A stretch of 64,000 nucleotides of DNA, taken from assembly GCF_001039355.2 (NCBI RefSeq), contig NW_019775103.1:416395-480394 (forward strand), in the 5' to 3' direction. How positions within the stretch are numbered: the first letter of the stretch is position 1; each line of letters opens with the position of its first letter. The notes beneath the pieces were generated by a model that worked only from the letters and a program-made list of their open reading frames with translations, did no database searches and was not told the DNA's origin. Shown in pieces: positions 1 through 11,777 of the stretch. The position numbers were made by a program, and so were the translations under genes. The stretch is from Lingula anatina. Lineage: Eukaryota; Brachiopoda; Lingulata; Lingulida; Lingulidae.

Positions 1-974
1 TCCCCCCACCCACACACACACACGCTAGGATACCTTTGTTCAGTCAGCAAATCTATGTTTGTCTCAATAGCTGCTAACACGATGGTGATACTAGGGCTAA
101 CTGACATATCAAGGAGTTTATAGATATTATAGGGATATATATTCTGTGTTTGCAAATGTATGTAGTTCAATGCAGGCAGGCCTTTCACGTCTTGGTAAAC
201 ATCAAATGTATCTGTGATCTTTATTGTTGACAGCGAGTTGAATATTTCATAGTGTTTCTGTTATATTATCACACGTGTTTACATAAATAACGACTACACA
301 CTGCAGACCAGTGTGTATACACGCAGCACAAACGTGCATTTTTCACGACTGTCAGATGTTGTGCTCTTGTCCTCGAAAATCATACTAGTGGCACGCCAGA
401 TTTTCAAGTGAAAATGACTGTGATGAGCCAGCAATTCATGTTAGATTAGGGAGAGGATGTCTGCATCAGAGAAATTATCTTGAACAAATTTTTTAGCTAA
501 GAATCCTTCTGTATGTTCAGTTTTCGATATTGCATTTCCTCATGCAGAGAAATTGCACTTAAATAAAATCGAAGAACTTGTTAAATTATATTGCTTGCAA
601 TCTTTTGAAGCCGTTTATCACACGGGGTGAGGTTGGATAGATCACACTGACATGTTATTTTATAAGTTATAGTCATATTACAGGGCAATCATCAATACTA
701 TTGGACCAAGTATGTCTTATTTATAAACTGGCACAAATAAATAGGCTAGCAATAGTTTAATTTTGATTAACATGTCAAAATAACTCCTGTCATATTTGGC
801 CACAAGAAACCTCACTGACTTGGTGTATATTTTGACCTAATTTAGCAAACGCAATTTCCAAAGGAAAGAAAAAGACATGATTTAGGTGCAGCGTGACCAT
901 TTAGGCGTGGTAGCCGGACTCTGAACTCAAACTGCTTATTTACAAAGCATTTTAATGGATAGAGCTAAAAATCT
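1..974. other. Non-coding stretch, nothing recognised
   Basis: AT-rich sequence with a short CA-rich start. I see no splice-flanked open frame, no RNA gene and no recognisable transposon end on either strand. Confidence 0.6.
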
Positions 975-1006
975 AATTTGATAGTATTTAGTAATACTAT
1001 CAAATT
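975..1006. repeat. Perfect short hairpin (14-bp arms, 4-base loop)
   Basis: Arms AATTTGATAGTATT (975-988) and AATACTATCAAATT (993-1006) are exact reverse complements separated by TAGT. No flanking duplication is obvious. It may be a relic of a palindromic element or a chance cruciform-forming site. Confidence 0.8.
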
Positions 1007-1523
1007 GTAACTGAAATTCAACCCAACTTTTCACGCATTCAGATTGCTTAGTCTAGCCCACTGCAAAGTTCAAACCAATTGCGCAGCTCCAAATTGAACC
1101 TTATACATAAGCGTAGTCTTCGGAAAGTGTCAGTGTTACGACAGCCGATGGAAGCGTGCGGGTGAGCTCTTACAGGACAGAAATGTTGGACGGTCGTCTA
1201 TACAATTATGCTTTGATATCTTAATCAAATATTCTGAAGAATGCAAACGACTGGACCACTTATCAATTGACAATATATTTGAGTTTGTTTGATTCACTTG
1301 ACAGAGGACATATTTTTGTAAGGTTAACAAGGAAAGCGAGCACTGACATTTTTTGACCAATGAGGCAATACATAAATGGATGCACGCTGCAGGTTTTCTC
1401 ATATAGACAGTGAGCTTAAATTTTGTCGGCGAAATCCAACTTCTCGTGTTAGCGTATCGTTCATGTACCTGTAAGTAGAAACCAAAGCAATTGTGCACTA
1501 TCGAGTCAAATGCGTGGTCTTTT

Positions 1524-1658
1524 AGCTACTCTCTACTAGGGCCACAGCTTGATTTTTCACAAGATATTCACAGATATGTCTCTGGTGAAATTTACGGTTA
1601 TTCTCTGTACTCATCGAAAATATCCACATAATAACTGCGGCCCTGGTAGAGGGTAGCT
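1524..1658. repeat. Fold-back element with 24-bp inverted arms
   Basis: The segment 1524-1547 is the reverse complement of 1635-1658 with three mismatches; the shared core is CTCTAC(T/C)AGGGCC. About 87 bases separate the arms. The size and structure suggest a small non-autonomous fold-back element or its decayed remnant. I could not define a target-site duplication. Confidence 0.6.
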
Positions 1659-2367
1659 TTTAGCCCTCATATGTGTTTAAAACTAGCCTTAGAAGCTACC
1701 GGTCAGTTTTGTATGATATAATAATTCTATTGTAGGCTTATCCTCGTATTCACTAATGCAGGCGGTATTATTATGTGACACGGACGGGGCGTTTATTTAA
1801 AGTAGTGATATTTTCTTATTTGGAAAAGAAGCATATAAAACTTTTTTGGATCCGGTAAGCAAATTGCTTATATTTTACATTTTTTATTTAATAGTACTGT
1901 AAGAACTAGTCTTGTACCGTAAGCACCTTATTTATGTAGAAAAAGTGGTTCTATTTGCTCCAGGATACACATCAGCTTTTAAGCACGTATCATTTCTAAC
2001 TGACCCTGGGTAATTAAGAGTAGAGATCGCGTCTTTTACGACGGCTTAGATGCTGATTCCCCACACTCATAGAGTACCTGTACTCGTAACTGTAGGCGTG
2101 TATGTCATTTAGGTATGTAGCATTGGTTGCGGAGAGATCTCCCTTAATTGCTTGATTAATAAACCAGTTTATAGTACACGCAGTGCGACATAAACACCTG
2201 TATAGTGATCAATGCTATGCAAAGGATTTGACAAATTAGATGAGGATTTCATTAACATAACCTGAATATATCCAGATTAATATACAATCAAAATTATATT
2301 GAAAATTTGACATAAAATAGCCTAAAAGATCTTGGAATTATTTATTGGTTCAAGAATGCGGTAGTTG

Positions 2368-2370
<3 letters not shown>
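1659..2370. other. Non-coding stretch, nothing recognised
   Basis: AT-rich sequence without a supported exon, RNA gene or repeat. Confidence 0.55.

Positions 2371-2427
<57 letters not shown>
2371..2427. repeat. (CT)n-(CA)n compound microsatellite
   Basis: About 14 CT units run directly into about 14 CA units. A short open frame across it on the minus strand, alternating Arg-Glu then Val-Cys, is an artefact of the repeat. Confidence 0.97.
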
Positions 2428-2431
<4 letters not shown>

Positions 2432-2968
2432 AAGCATGGACTTGGTAATCCGGGTAGAGTTGCTTAAATTCACGCCATACATTTCCAACTGCCAGCGTGC
2501 AGATCTTAATTTGATCAGAAGCAATTTTACCAAGAATCCTGCTGAAAGTTAAACCTTGGATTAACGTGCCAGTCTGACATTTGTCATACGAAGTTTGAGA
2601 TAATCTTGTTTAACGTTGCGTGTATTTTATGCAGATTAGTCTTATTACATTCTGTGATGTCCTTATGAAAGCGCATCACATTCAAAAGAACAGTGGAGTA
2701 TGCGGTACCTAATAGAGAGCTGGCGGTGTAATTATTATCATGAGCCAGCTTGTCTGGCTGTACTGATGTACGTACTATTTCCAATACTTGACTCCTTCTG
2801 TATGGATATGCGCACATTTGTGAGCATGCATGACAGGCTATTTGGGTCTGTTCAGGCCTATTCAGAAGGCAAATGTTGCTGTAACTGTCGTTGCCTCCTC
2901 CTCCCCCGGATAAACGTTAGGCGTGAGCGTGACTGTTTTCATAGTCATTGGCTGCAAACTTCAAGAAA

Positions 2969-3003
<35 letters not shown>

Positions 3004-3009
3004 CGCGCG
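2969..3009. repeat. (GT)n-(GC)n microsatellite
   Basis: A GT dinucleotide tract passes into a GC dinucleotide tract, which is strictly alternating purine-pyrimidine and potentially Z-DNA forming. A G8 run follows within 15 bases. Confidence 0.95.
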
Positions 3010-6000
3010 TAACGGGGGGGGATGCTTAAGTATGTTCATGCAGACTCAGGGAGAGTAGCAAAAAAAAAAAGCATAAGGAAAAAAAACTTACTCACGTAAA
3101 TGTCATTACACACGCAGCTAGAACAGTTTATCAGTGGCGAAGGGGAAGGTAATTAGCGTGATGTACATTGGGCAATCTTGGAAGTGCAGACACTAAATGT
3201 GAGCTCTACGTAGTAAAGATAGCAGGCAGTGTCTGGAGAGTATATGATAGGAGTTGGCATGAGCTTTTATTGCAACTAGGTAATAAAGTAATAATGTTCT
3301 GTTTTTACCGGGGATAAAAGTACCTGTCTGTGGGGATGTCCGGCTCATGCCTTAGTCAAAATCCACTTTATCTAATTAACACAATTCAGCACTGGACCGC
3401 TGGGGGCATGCGTTTTGGCAGTTTCTTGCTGCAAAGGGGTGAAGTATAGCTTCATGTATAAAGATAGGTTTCTCGCTCGAGTTGAGTACGACATCTAGAC
3501 ATCTCTAGAAGGGAAACTCTAGTCAATAAATGGCTGTAAGATGGAAAACGGTTGAGGCCTTTGCTGCAAAGACAGTTTTTTTAATGATTCGTGTGCATGC
3601 AGACATGCTGGTCGGAGCGAAGAAAAACATTTTCAGTCCGTGCATGATGCCCTGTATATTAGTTCGTCTGACAGTGCAAACGTGCGCTCGAATGTGCATG
3701 TGTGTTCTCACGCATTTGTGTTTAATTGCTGCAAGCTTATAGTTTTTGTTATTTGTGAAAGCTAGGAGTCCTCTGCATTCCTGATGAAATAGTAAAGGCT
3801 TGTTGTCGGTTAAACGTCGCACTCTATTGTTTCTGTACTGTTCAAATGTTCTCTTCTCTGCCTTTGCTTTAAATACGAGTCCTTCACATCGTTTATGTCA
3901 GGTGTAACCAGAAAACCTTTAAGTTCGGGCTTTAACATTAGACATTTGTGCAATTTTACCACACGCACGGCCAGTCTGGAGACACACAGACGTGCGTACT
4001 AGTATTTAAATACGAAAGGACATTATACAGCGTTTTTGATAGCTTCCCACTTCAAGAACACGTCAATCAAGCTTAAGAGTGCTGCTAATTTTCGGCAGTA
4101 ATGACAAAATAAGGGGACTAATGCCCTTCATATTACATAAGTAATAATAGCTTCAGCCGAGGATGAAATAAAAAAGGATAAAACGGCTCCTGTGCGTCAA
4201 ATGTATCAAATTTCCAAATTCTGTTATTGAGGCGAGTATTATGTGAACGGATAGGTGACATTTGTATTATGAAACAGGATAGCCAATTTCATTAAAGCCG
4301 TGTTTAAAGATGTGTATTGGATTGGAATTGCCTTTTCGAATCAGATGTTGCAGGATAAAGTGTGCTTCATGTGTATAACGGCAATCTTTCCCCAATCTCT
4401 CTACCTATCTTCTCTACCTTCTTTGTCTGTCTATCCTTCCCATACAGTTTTCTAGTACTTCACTGATGAATGTTTTAGTATTTGGAATCGCCGTTAAGCT
4501 AACGCTGCTTCATCATTGACCGCAAGGAATAGATTAAAACTCTGTAATGGTAAATCATGGCGTTCATTAGGAGAACGTTAAGATGAAAACACAATACATT
4601 TTCCTCAGCTGATAGCTCATGCTCAGTAACTAAAACGTAATGTAAGTAAAGGACATCCCGATTGTAGAAGAAGGGAGAATTTAACTTTATAAAAACGAAT
4701 CACAATTAAATTATATAAATATATAAATATAATTTAAAAATAATGCAGGGCCCCTCTCTGTATTTTGGCTCTAAGGAAGTGTCCATGTAAAGAAACAAAG
4801 CACCTAGTTTAACGCACAGATGTCTGCAGTCAAATTGGCCGAGACAGCCATCAGCACCATTGGGACATGTTGGATCTGATGGTGCCGAGAGTAATTCTGC
4901 AATTGACTCAGGTGTTTTAAAAATCGCATTTATTATATCTAGAGTTGACTGTTTTGAACTATGCATATTTAAGTTTCAGAGAAAATTCAATATAATTTGA
5001 GACTTAGTCACTAATATTCGAATCATATAGGCAAGAGCCACCCTGACGCAGATTTGAGACCATGAGGGAACTTGTGCATTTCCCATTGTAAAGGAACTGT
5101 TTTGATGAAATATATCTTTTAAAATGATTATACCTACGTGCCATTATCATTACCCAGAGCTTCTTTATTTTTTACCAAGAATCTCGTTAGACATGTTCAC
5201 TTCCACAAGCCAAATATTTTAAATCTCAGTCAATTGTAATCATGCATGGTATCCTCAAAATGTCACCTCTGTCCGTCACACGTGCATAGTATCGGTACGT
5301 GGAAGTCATGCTGTGGAGATACTGGTTGATGACAATAAGAGTTTCATTACCGTGGAATCAATACGACCCATTGAACCCTATGACGATCGTTACCTAAAGG
5401 GTTTCCCTTGAACAACACTACTTAACAAGGTACATTTCCACTTGCCAACAATGCCCTAGGAACAGGATTTATTGATGCTTTTTCCATTTTGGTAGAACTG
5501 TCTATTTTCATGTGTAATAGCCGTTATCACTGTCACAATGAGAGTAGTTATGGTCTTTTCCTCTCGAGGCTTTCAGTAATTTTATCGACATATTTACGAG
5601 GGAATTTTGAAGATATAATTTTGGTTTATCTAGACTTCGAACATTTTGCACTTAAAATCAGACCAACCCGAATCATTTCACAACAGAAGAACACCCTTTC
5701 ACCCTGATTTTCAGTGGTCACCTGAAAACGCGCCTCTACTTGGACAATGGTCAACCTTTCCATTAACGGAGAGCATCGAATTAGCAGATACTAATTACTT
5801 CTGAAATTGTAATTTGTCTCCTCTCACGATCTTTGATATTTGATACTTACCTGCTCGGTTTTGTGAAGGAGATGGCCTGTCCTTTGCGTGTTTTTTTCGT
5901 TGACCCGCCGCCCATTTCGGATATCTTATCCTTTTATCTAATTGGGATCAGGAGTTGAAGTGTCACAGGAGTTGGTTTGGGTGAACACGTGCTTTGTACA

Positions 6001-8556
6001 TTAGTGGTTTGCTATTAGTTATTGTGTTGTTGTTGTAATTATATAGTTTTTTTAAATGCACCTGTACTATTACTGGAACTGAATTCTTAGATATTTCCAT
6101 TATATTAGACCAAGAACAGTAAACAAGTAGGACCACTTTAAGATGATCAAGTTTGCCAGGTGTCAGAGACTTTTTGCTAGATTTTTTTTATAATGCAAAA
6201 CAACGACTGATGTCTATTCACCTGGTTGTGTTAGATCAAATTTTCTAATAAGTAAACCGTCACCGTGCTGTGAAATCCTATCGCGTGCTTGTTGGTGGAA
6301 CTTCCGTTAAACAAAGGCCTTGTCTTGCAGTAGAAAAACATATCTTAATCTAACACTGGCATCATTATTCCCACACAATTAAAGCTTCTCTTAACCTGTC
6401 TTGTTTTGTTGGCGGTCGATATCCAATAAAGAAGATAAAATCAGTGAAATTGAAAAATTGGACGCGGAAATAAAAGTGACACTCAAAGATAAAGTGGTGT
6501 TGGTAAGTGTCGCATTATGAACCAAACAATACGGTTTAAGGAACACTGTATAACCACACCGAGACACTTGTAATGCTAATGACTTTAGAGTCAAATGGAA
6601 TCTGCCTCTGGTGATTACTGGTAGATCTGACTGATTTCAGCTTTATTCACTGTCTTCTTCTGTTTTATTCTCTATGGAAGATATTGTTTGCCAAACACCG
6701 TAGTTTTCATTATTACTGACGCTTACTAGTACGGAAGACGTCAAAGGTGACCAAATCAAATGTCTTTGTGTACAGAGTCAGTTTTTTGGTTTGCTGTAAA
6801 CAGCTGTCTGTTCATGTCTTGCTGTCTAGTTAAATAAAGTAAAAGGAGATGGTTGATAAGCCTTTGAAATCATCAAAAGTATGACATTAAACTGAGTTTC
6901 GCTGTCTGCAAATCTACATTTATTAGTGAATGAGTTAGAATAGGTAAACATGTTTCAGTTACCAAGATTCGGAGATATACATGTAGTTTAGATTTACTCT
7001 TTGGCAGGAAAAGTGTAACCGCCATATTCAAATCGGTAATATCTCAGAATTCTGTGGGAAACTTCCAAGATGTAAATAGGATTTGAGTTAATTAGGAGTT
7101 TTATTGAGGGGATGTTGTTTGTCTAGTCACGATCATTTGTAAGTCAAAGTTAGACATTCTCCATGGCTTTTAATCACGTTAATACAAGCCAGCAGTATCG
7201 TATATATATAGGAAGGACCAAGTTACTCACTTCTATCTACTAGCATGGCGTTTTGCACATGTGTAGAAAATGATACTCCCATGTATTTCTTGATATGGAA
7301 ATTCCAGGATGGCCGACAAATTCCATATATAAATATAGATAAATTGAATAAATAAATTAAAATAAAAAAAACATTTAGTTATCTATTACATGTATCTTTT
7401 GTCTAGACATGACCACTCTTGCAATGCCATACATTGTATCTGGATGTGACAAACTTGCCAGATTATGTGGTCACACCCGCCTGGAAAATAGGGAATAATA
7501 TCGTTGTAATGTTGAAATATTGACCATTCCATTAATCGCAAATTGATATGTAAAGTTAATCATATTGAATAAAAGCCTTGGTAGTTATTAAGTAAGGACT
7601 CAGTTTTCTTTAAAGTCAACACTAGCGAACATTTTATAGCAAGAGAGGCCAATGCCAACGTCCTTTGACGTTCTAGTTGATTGGTTAATTTCACCACGGA
7701 TGGGTATTTTTCATGTCATGGATAACAGCTGGTCACTGGATTTTGTGAACATTACGAATATGATGTAATAGAAATCATATTTTAGATATTTAGATTTAGG
7801 AGTTGTAAACTAGTTCTTTTAAGGAGATTATCTAATGACGAATATTGAATATTTGATTGACAAAGTACATGAAGAATGGACGGTTTTTAAGATTACGCAA
7901 AAATTATGAAAGGAAAATAAGTAATCGTGTGATCAGTACGAAATGATAGAGTATACCGTTGCATTTGTATGGAAAGTGATATGCGGTAAATAAACGCCTG
8001 GACTTCAACTCGTCTTCAGTACCAGGACAAAAGACTATGTAAAGTGCAGTAGATTATGTGCCGGAGTCAGTGAGGTCGGATTAGTGTATATAATTTCGAG
8101 GTTTTTTCTACCAGAACAGCGGAAACAGACATTTCATGTAACAGATTTGTTGAACCAGGTGATGCATCTGTTGGAATGGAAATATGGTGTCGATCGCGAT
8201 GTTTGTTTATAAAGTCTAAATCTGTTGCATCATGTTATTACACAAGAAGCGGGCTCCAAATGCTGGGACCCGACTGGACGAGCAAAATGATTTTCTGCAG
8301 GTACAACGGGACACCGTCTTCGTTCGCTTCACTAGCGGACAGTTTGCTGCACTGCCCAAAATGACACAGCATGACCGTAGCTTGCAGTGTTTGTCTGAAC
8401 TGGCATTGTATATATACTTTATATAGAGCACAGGGGGCGCGCAACAGATCAGACATAACGAACGTGTTCGAGGTTGACCTTAAACTTCCTACACAACATT
8501 TGAAAAATGAGTTTCATTATAAAATAGACATATGGTTTACTGGGAATAGATTACTG
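3010..8556. other. Long non-coding stretch, nothing firmly recognised
   Basis: AT-rich sequence with only short chance ORFs that lack codon structure or flanking splice sites. The least random looking is a minus-strand frame near 4710-4966, but it resembles no family I know. No tRNA boxes or transposase motifs were seen. Confidence 0.5.
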
Positions 8557-8750
8557 TCTATGGGCGCATTTAGAACAGCGGACTTACAGATCCGAGGCTC
8601 AAATATGGCCTACCCACTTGAATGCTTGTTGCGTAGTCCCCGCGGGGAATCTATTCAGTGTCTGATCGTTAATTAAGCGGCAAGTTTTTTAGTAGGTCGC
8701 CATATTTGATCGGCGGATCTGTTAGTCCGCTTTTCTGAATGCGCTCTACA
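8557..8750. mobile_element. Palindromic MITE-like element (about 190 bp)
   Basis: The left arm (about 8562-8616) and right arm (about 8697-8747) are imperfect reverse complements over roughly 50 bp; shared blocks include GCGCATT, AGCGGACT, ACAGATCCG and CAAATATGGC. The spacer is about 80 bases. Nothing is encoded. The structure is that of a miniature fold-back element mobilised in trans; superfamily and target duplication are not determinable here. Confidence 0.75.
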
Positions 8751-9210
8751 ACCAGTCGATGATCATTGGCGCTATGTTATTTTTCTCCCTAATACCGGTT
8801 TATTAGCTGCGTTTACATGTTGGCGCTTTTTGGACTCTGTAGGTGCATCTTGTAAGACAGTGATAAGACGGACAGTTCAATGACGCCTCTACTAGGAACA
8901 CAACTCCAACAAGACGCTGTGTCCCACTGTTATGACAGTGTGTCCGTGGCCACTGATGTCGTCGTTACATGGGTCACACTCCCCATTGTAATGGGGGTCA
9001 ACAAGCGCTGGCCTTGTTGTTTGATAGTGAAGTTACTGTGTCACGCACATGTAATGACCGTGCGGACCAAATCCGTCTGTTCGATTCGACAGTTTGCTAT
9101 TTGTATCATAGGTGTTTCTGAAGTGGTCGAAATAAAGGTGTTCAATTTTTAGATCCCCTTCTGCACTACATTATTAAAAATTGACGATCAACCTCTGTGC
9201 AACGGCAGAT

Positions 9211-9226
9211 GGGGGGGGGGGGGGGG
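9211..9226. repeat. Poly-G tract
   Basis: Uninterrupted run of sixteen G on the plus strand. Confidence 0.95.
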
Positions 9227-9384
9227 ATAGGGAAAGGCAGACTTGTTCTCCCTCCTTAGCTTCTGTCTCCTCTCCCTAAAAGATAAACCAAACAAGACAA
9301 AACCCGGTAAATCTCTCTTTCCCGTATCATACAGTGAAATTGTCCTATTCTATTGATTTAAATTCCTAATCCTTGTGTCATAAG

Positions 9385-9607
9385 GACCATTCCCAGGCCC
9401 TGTCGAGGGGATTTTCGCTAAATTGCAATCAACTTAAGTGGCTTAGATGTCTGTCACGCCTACTGAAGCTGCTAGGGGGTAATTTATTATCGTTTAGCAG
9501 TTTCAGTAGGTGTGCCAAACATCTGAGCCGCTTAAGTTGAAAGCAATTTAGCGTGAAACCCCTCGGAGATGGATCGATCCTGTTAGTTCTATCTAGGTAT
9601 GGGAACC
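9385..9607. mobile_element. Palindromic MITE, copy 1
   Basis: Inverted arms meet around 9480; the clearest blocks are CTAAATTGCAATCAACTTAAG on the left, cut here to CTAAATTGCAATCAACTT, and its counterpart AAGCAATTTAG on the right. The inner arms share GTAGGCGTG-like blocks (CACGCCTACTGAAG against TTCAGTAGGTGTG). The same element recurs at 11541-11777, including the right-end block TCTAGGTATGGGAAC, which shows this is a dispersed family. No ORF; overlapping short frames are chance. Confidence 0.85.
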
Positions 9608-11540
9608 CAGTAATAGATCTGCTAGCAGCCAGCACTGGACTTCTGGTTAAGCACACTTATACTTCCTACTATAGATTTCAGGAGTTCACAAGGAGAATAC
9701 ATCATCATTTAATCATACATGTGTACAGAGGACAAAAGTTTTCCAAGAAAAGTGATGTCTGCATTTCTTTCATTACTGCAACTACTTACTGCTATAACCT
9801 GATGAAGGGAATCCAAAGGCGATATATATCTGTTTAAACAAGGTCTAATTTACAACGAAAATGACACTAACTCGATTGATAAAGCTGGAATTTTTAAAAT
9901 TGCGTTATGGGTCCCTCTCTGTGAACTAGTCGGCTGACGACGCGAGCTTGTACGAATTTCAGGGCAAATTAAGGTAGTTCTCATCTAAACAGACCTATAG
10001 TTCGGCGGACTGTGGGCTATTAGTATCATATAGTATTTTGTTAATATCATCAGCGCGCTCGATCTTGGACCTAATAGTGACCCGCCCGGACTGCGGTTAA
10101 AGTAAATGCAGTTATTTAAGCCCGATCTCGTGTTCTCACACGTCAGAGCACTTAGAGAGGCCTCGTGTGACAAGACTGCTGTTCTGGCGTGGTAAACGAC
10201 TGTGCAAAGTCCCGAGCTGAACAACATAAATGTAGAGAAGATAGCCAGGTACATGTATCCCAGCCAGAGACTGAATAGAAGCGAATATGCTTTCTAGCGC
10301 AAACGCACTGTAGAAACCCCAGGGGTGTAAGTATAGCATTACCGCTGCTATGACACTTATTCAAATTGTTTCATCGGCATAAATTATGAACGGTACAAAA
10401 TAATGGACGAAGAGTAAAAGATACACAGAATGTATGGTTTTGTCTGAGATGTGTTGCAAGCAATAATGCATCTCTGCAAGCAAACTGTGGGTTTGAACTT
10501 ACAATTTCAACTTGAAGAATTGCTCTCTACAAATCAGCAAAAATGTCTGCATGCATATATTGTAAGTCGACGAGCAAGTACTCTTTTCGTAGCTACAAAG
10601 GCTCCTCCTTCGTCCCTTAGTCAAGATATTATGTGAGCCAAGGGATATACGGAAAGCTGGGTATCGAGATGGTCGAACGCCGGTTGTGGTACATAGCAAA
10701 TATCTGCCTGCAATTTTAATGGTTAAAACTGTCGTAGCTCAGACAATGAACTGTCTACAGGAGATGCAACCTACTTGCGTTGAAATGATATAACATTTAT
10801 TGCAGCAAGATTGTCCAGCTAGATAGATATATTTAAATCGTTATTTTTTGGCACATGTTACATGTATAACAAAGAACTAGTCTAAAATAAGTGTAATGTA
10901 CGTTCATAACTGGAAGAAAGTGTCAATGTTTGCTTACACGTAAACGCCGTTGAGTAGAACCCTGTTGAACAACTACGATGGATTTAAATAGTTCAGAGGA
11001 TTTCGAAATGGTATCTGTTGTGGATCCCTGACCGCGGCAGAGAGGGTAATGCCCACTGTACATGTCCAGTACGTGTAAAACAGGTGTTTAAGTAGCACGA
11101 GTGACCATTTCTTGACCACACTGAGACGTGACACAGTACAATAACGTGTGCCCAGATGCGAAGAGCACCAAACACTGCCGCAATCGGGACTGTCTGGGTA
11201 CCCACCTTGGCTGATTTGTTGGGGGTTTTTTTTGTTGTGGTTGAGTGTAATGACTGCGTTCAAAATTTGGAGTCGGAGCAATGTGTTCAATAAGTGTCGA
11301 TTTATGTTTCTTTGGGACAGGCCAGTATGTCGTATAGTGTTGATCAGTACATTCTATAATAGTATGTAAATTCGCGAAATCTAGAATTTTTTTGCAGATA
11401 GATATGATGAAAATTGCCAAGGATGTGCTATCCGCTTTGGTCTCCTGTAGATTAGTCGAATCTTTTCAGATAGCATGCCTGTATTATGAAGTGATACTAG
11501 TTCCAATAGCATTATCGCTATGCTTTCATTTCTCAAAAGG
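9608..11540. other. Non-coding stretch between two MITE copies
   Basis: Contains several overlapping short open frames on the minus strand (around 9985-10364 and 10973-11420) without recognisable motifs, splice context or repeat structure. Confidence 0.5.
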
Positions 11541-11777
11541 GTGGTCTAGATCAATCTAGCAAGATCGACCCAACTCCGAGGGTTTCTTGCTAAATTGCAT
11601 TCAGCCTTAGTGTCTTATATGTCTGGCACGCCTACTGAAGTTGCTTAGCGATAGTTAATTACCCCCTAACAGCTTTAGTAGGCGTGCCAGTCATCAGAGT
11701 CCCTTAAGTTGAATGCAATTTAGCGAGAAAGCCCTCGGAGATGGGTCAGTCCTGCTAGATCGATCTAGGTATGGGAA
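11541..11777. mobile_element. Palindromic MITE, copy 2
   Basis: Same family as the copy at 9385-9607. Here the arms are better preserved: the left terminal part has AGATCAATCTAGCAAGATCG and the right has the inverted GATCGATCTAGG. The CTAAATTGCATTCA block of the left arm pairs with TGAATGCAATTTAG of the right. The centre contains TTACCCCC like copy 1. No coding capacity; presumably mobilised in trans by an unidentified transposase. Confidence 0.88.

Noticed and set aside
1524-1560. Helitron 5' end
   Set aside because: TCTCTACTA-like start is present, but there is no terminal hairpin with CTRR downstream and the inverted arms are better explained as a fold-back.
4706-4966. Minus-strand frame with several Cys (DPTCPNGADGCLGQFDC)
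   Set aside because: Looks mildly protein-like but lacks splice signals and a recognisable family; not strong enough to list as a gene.
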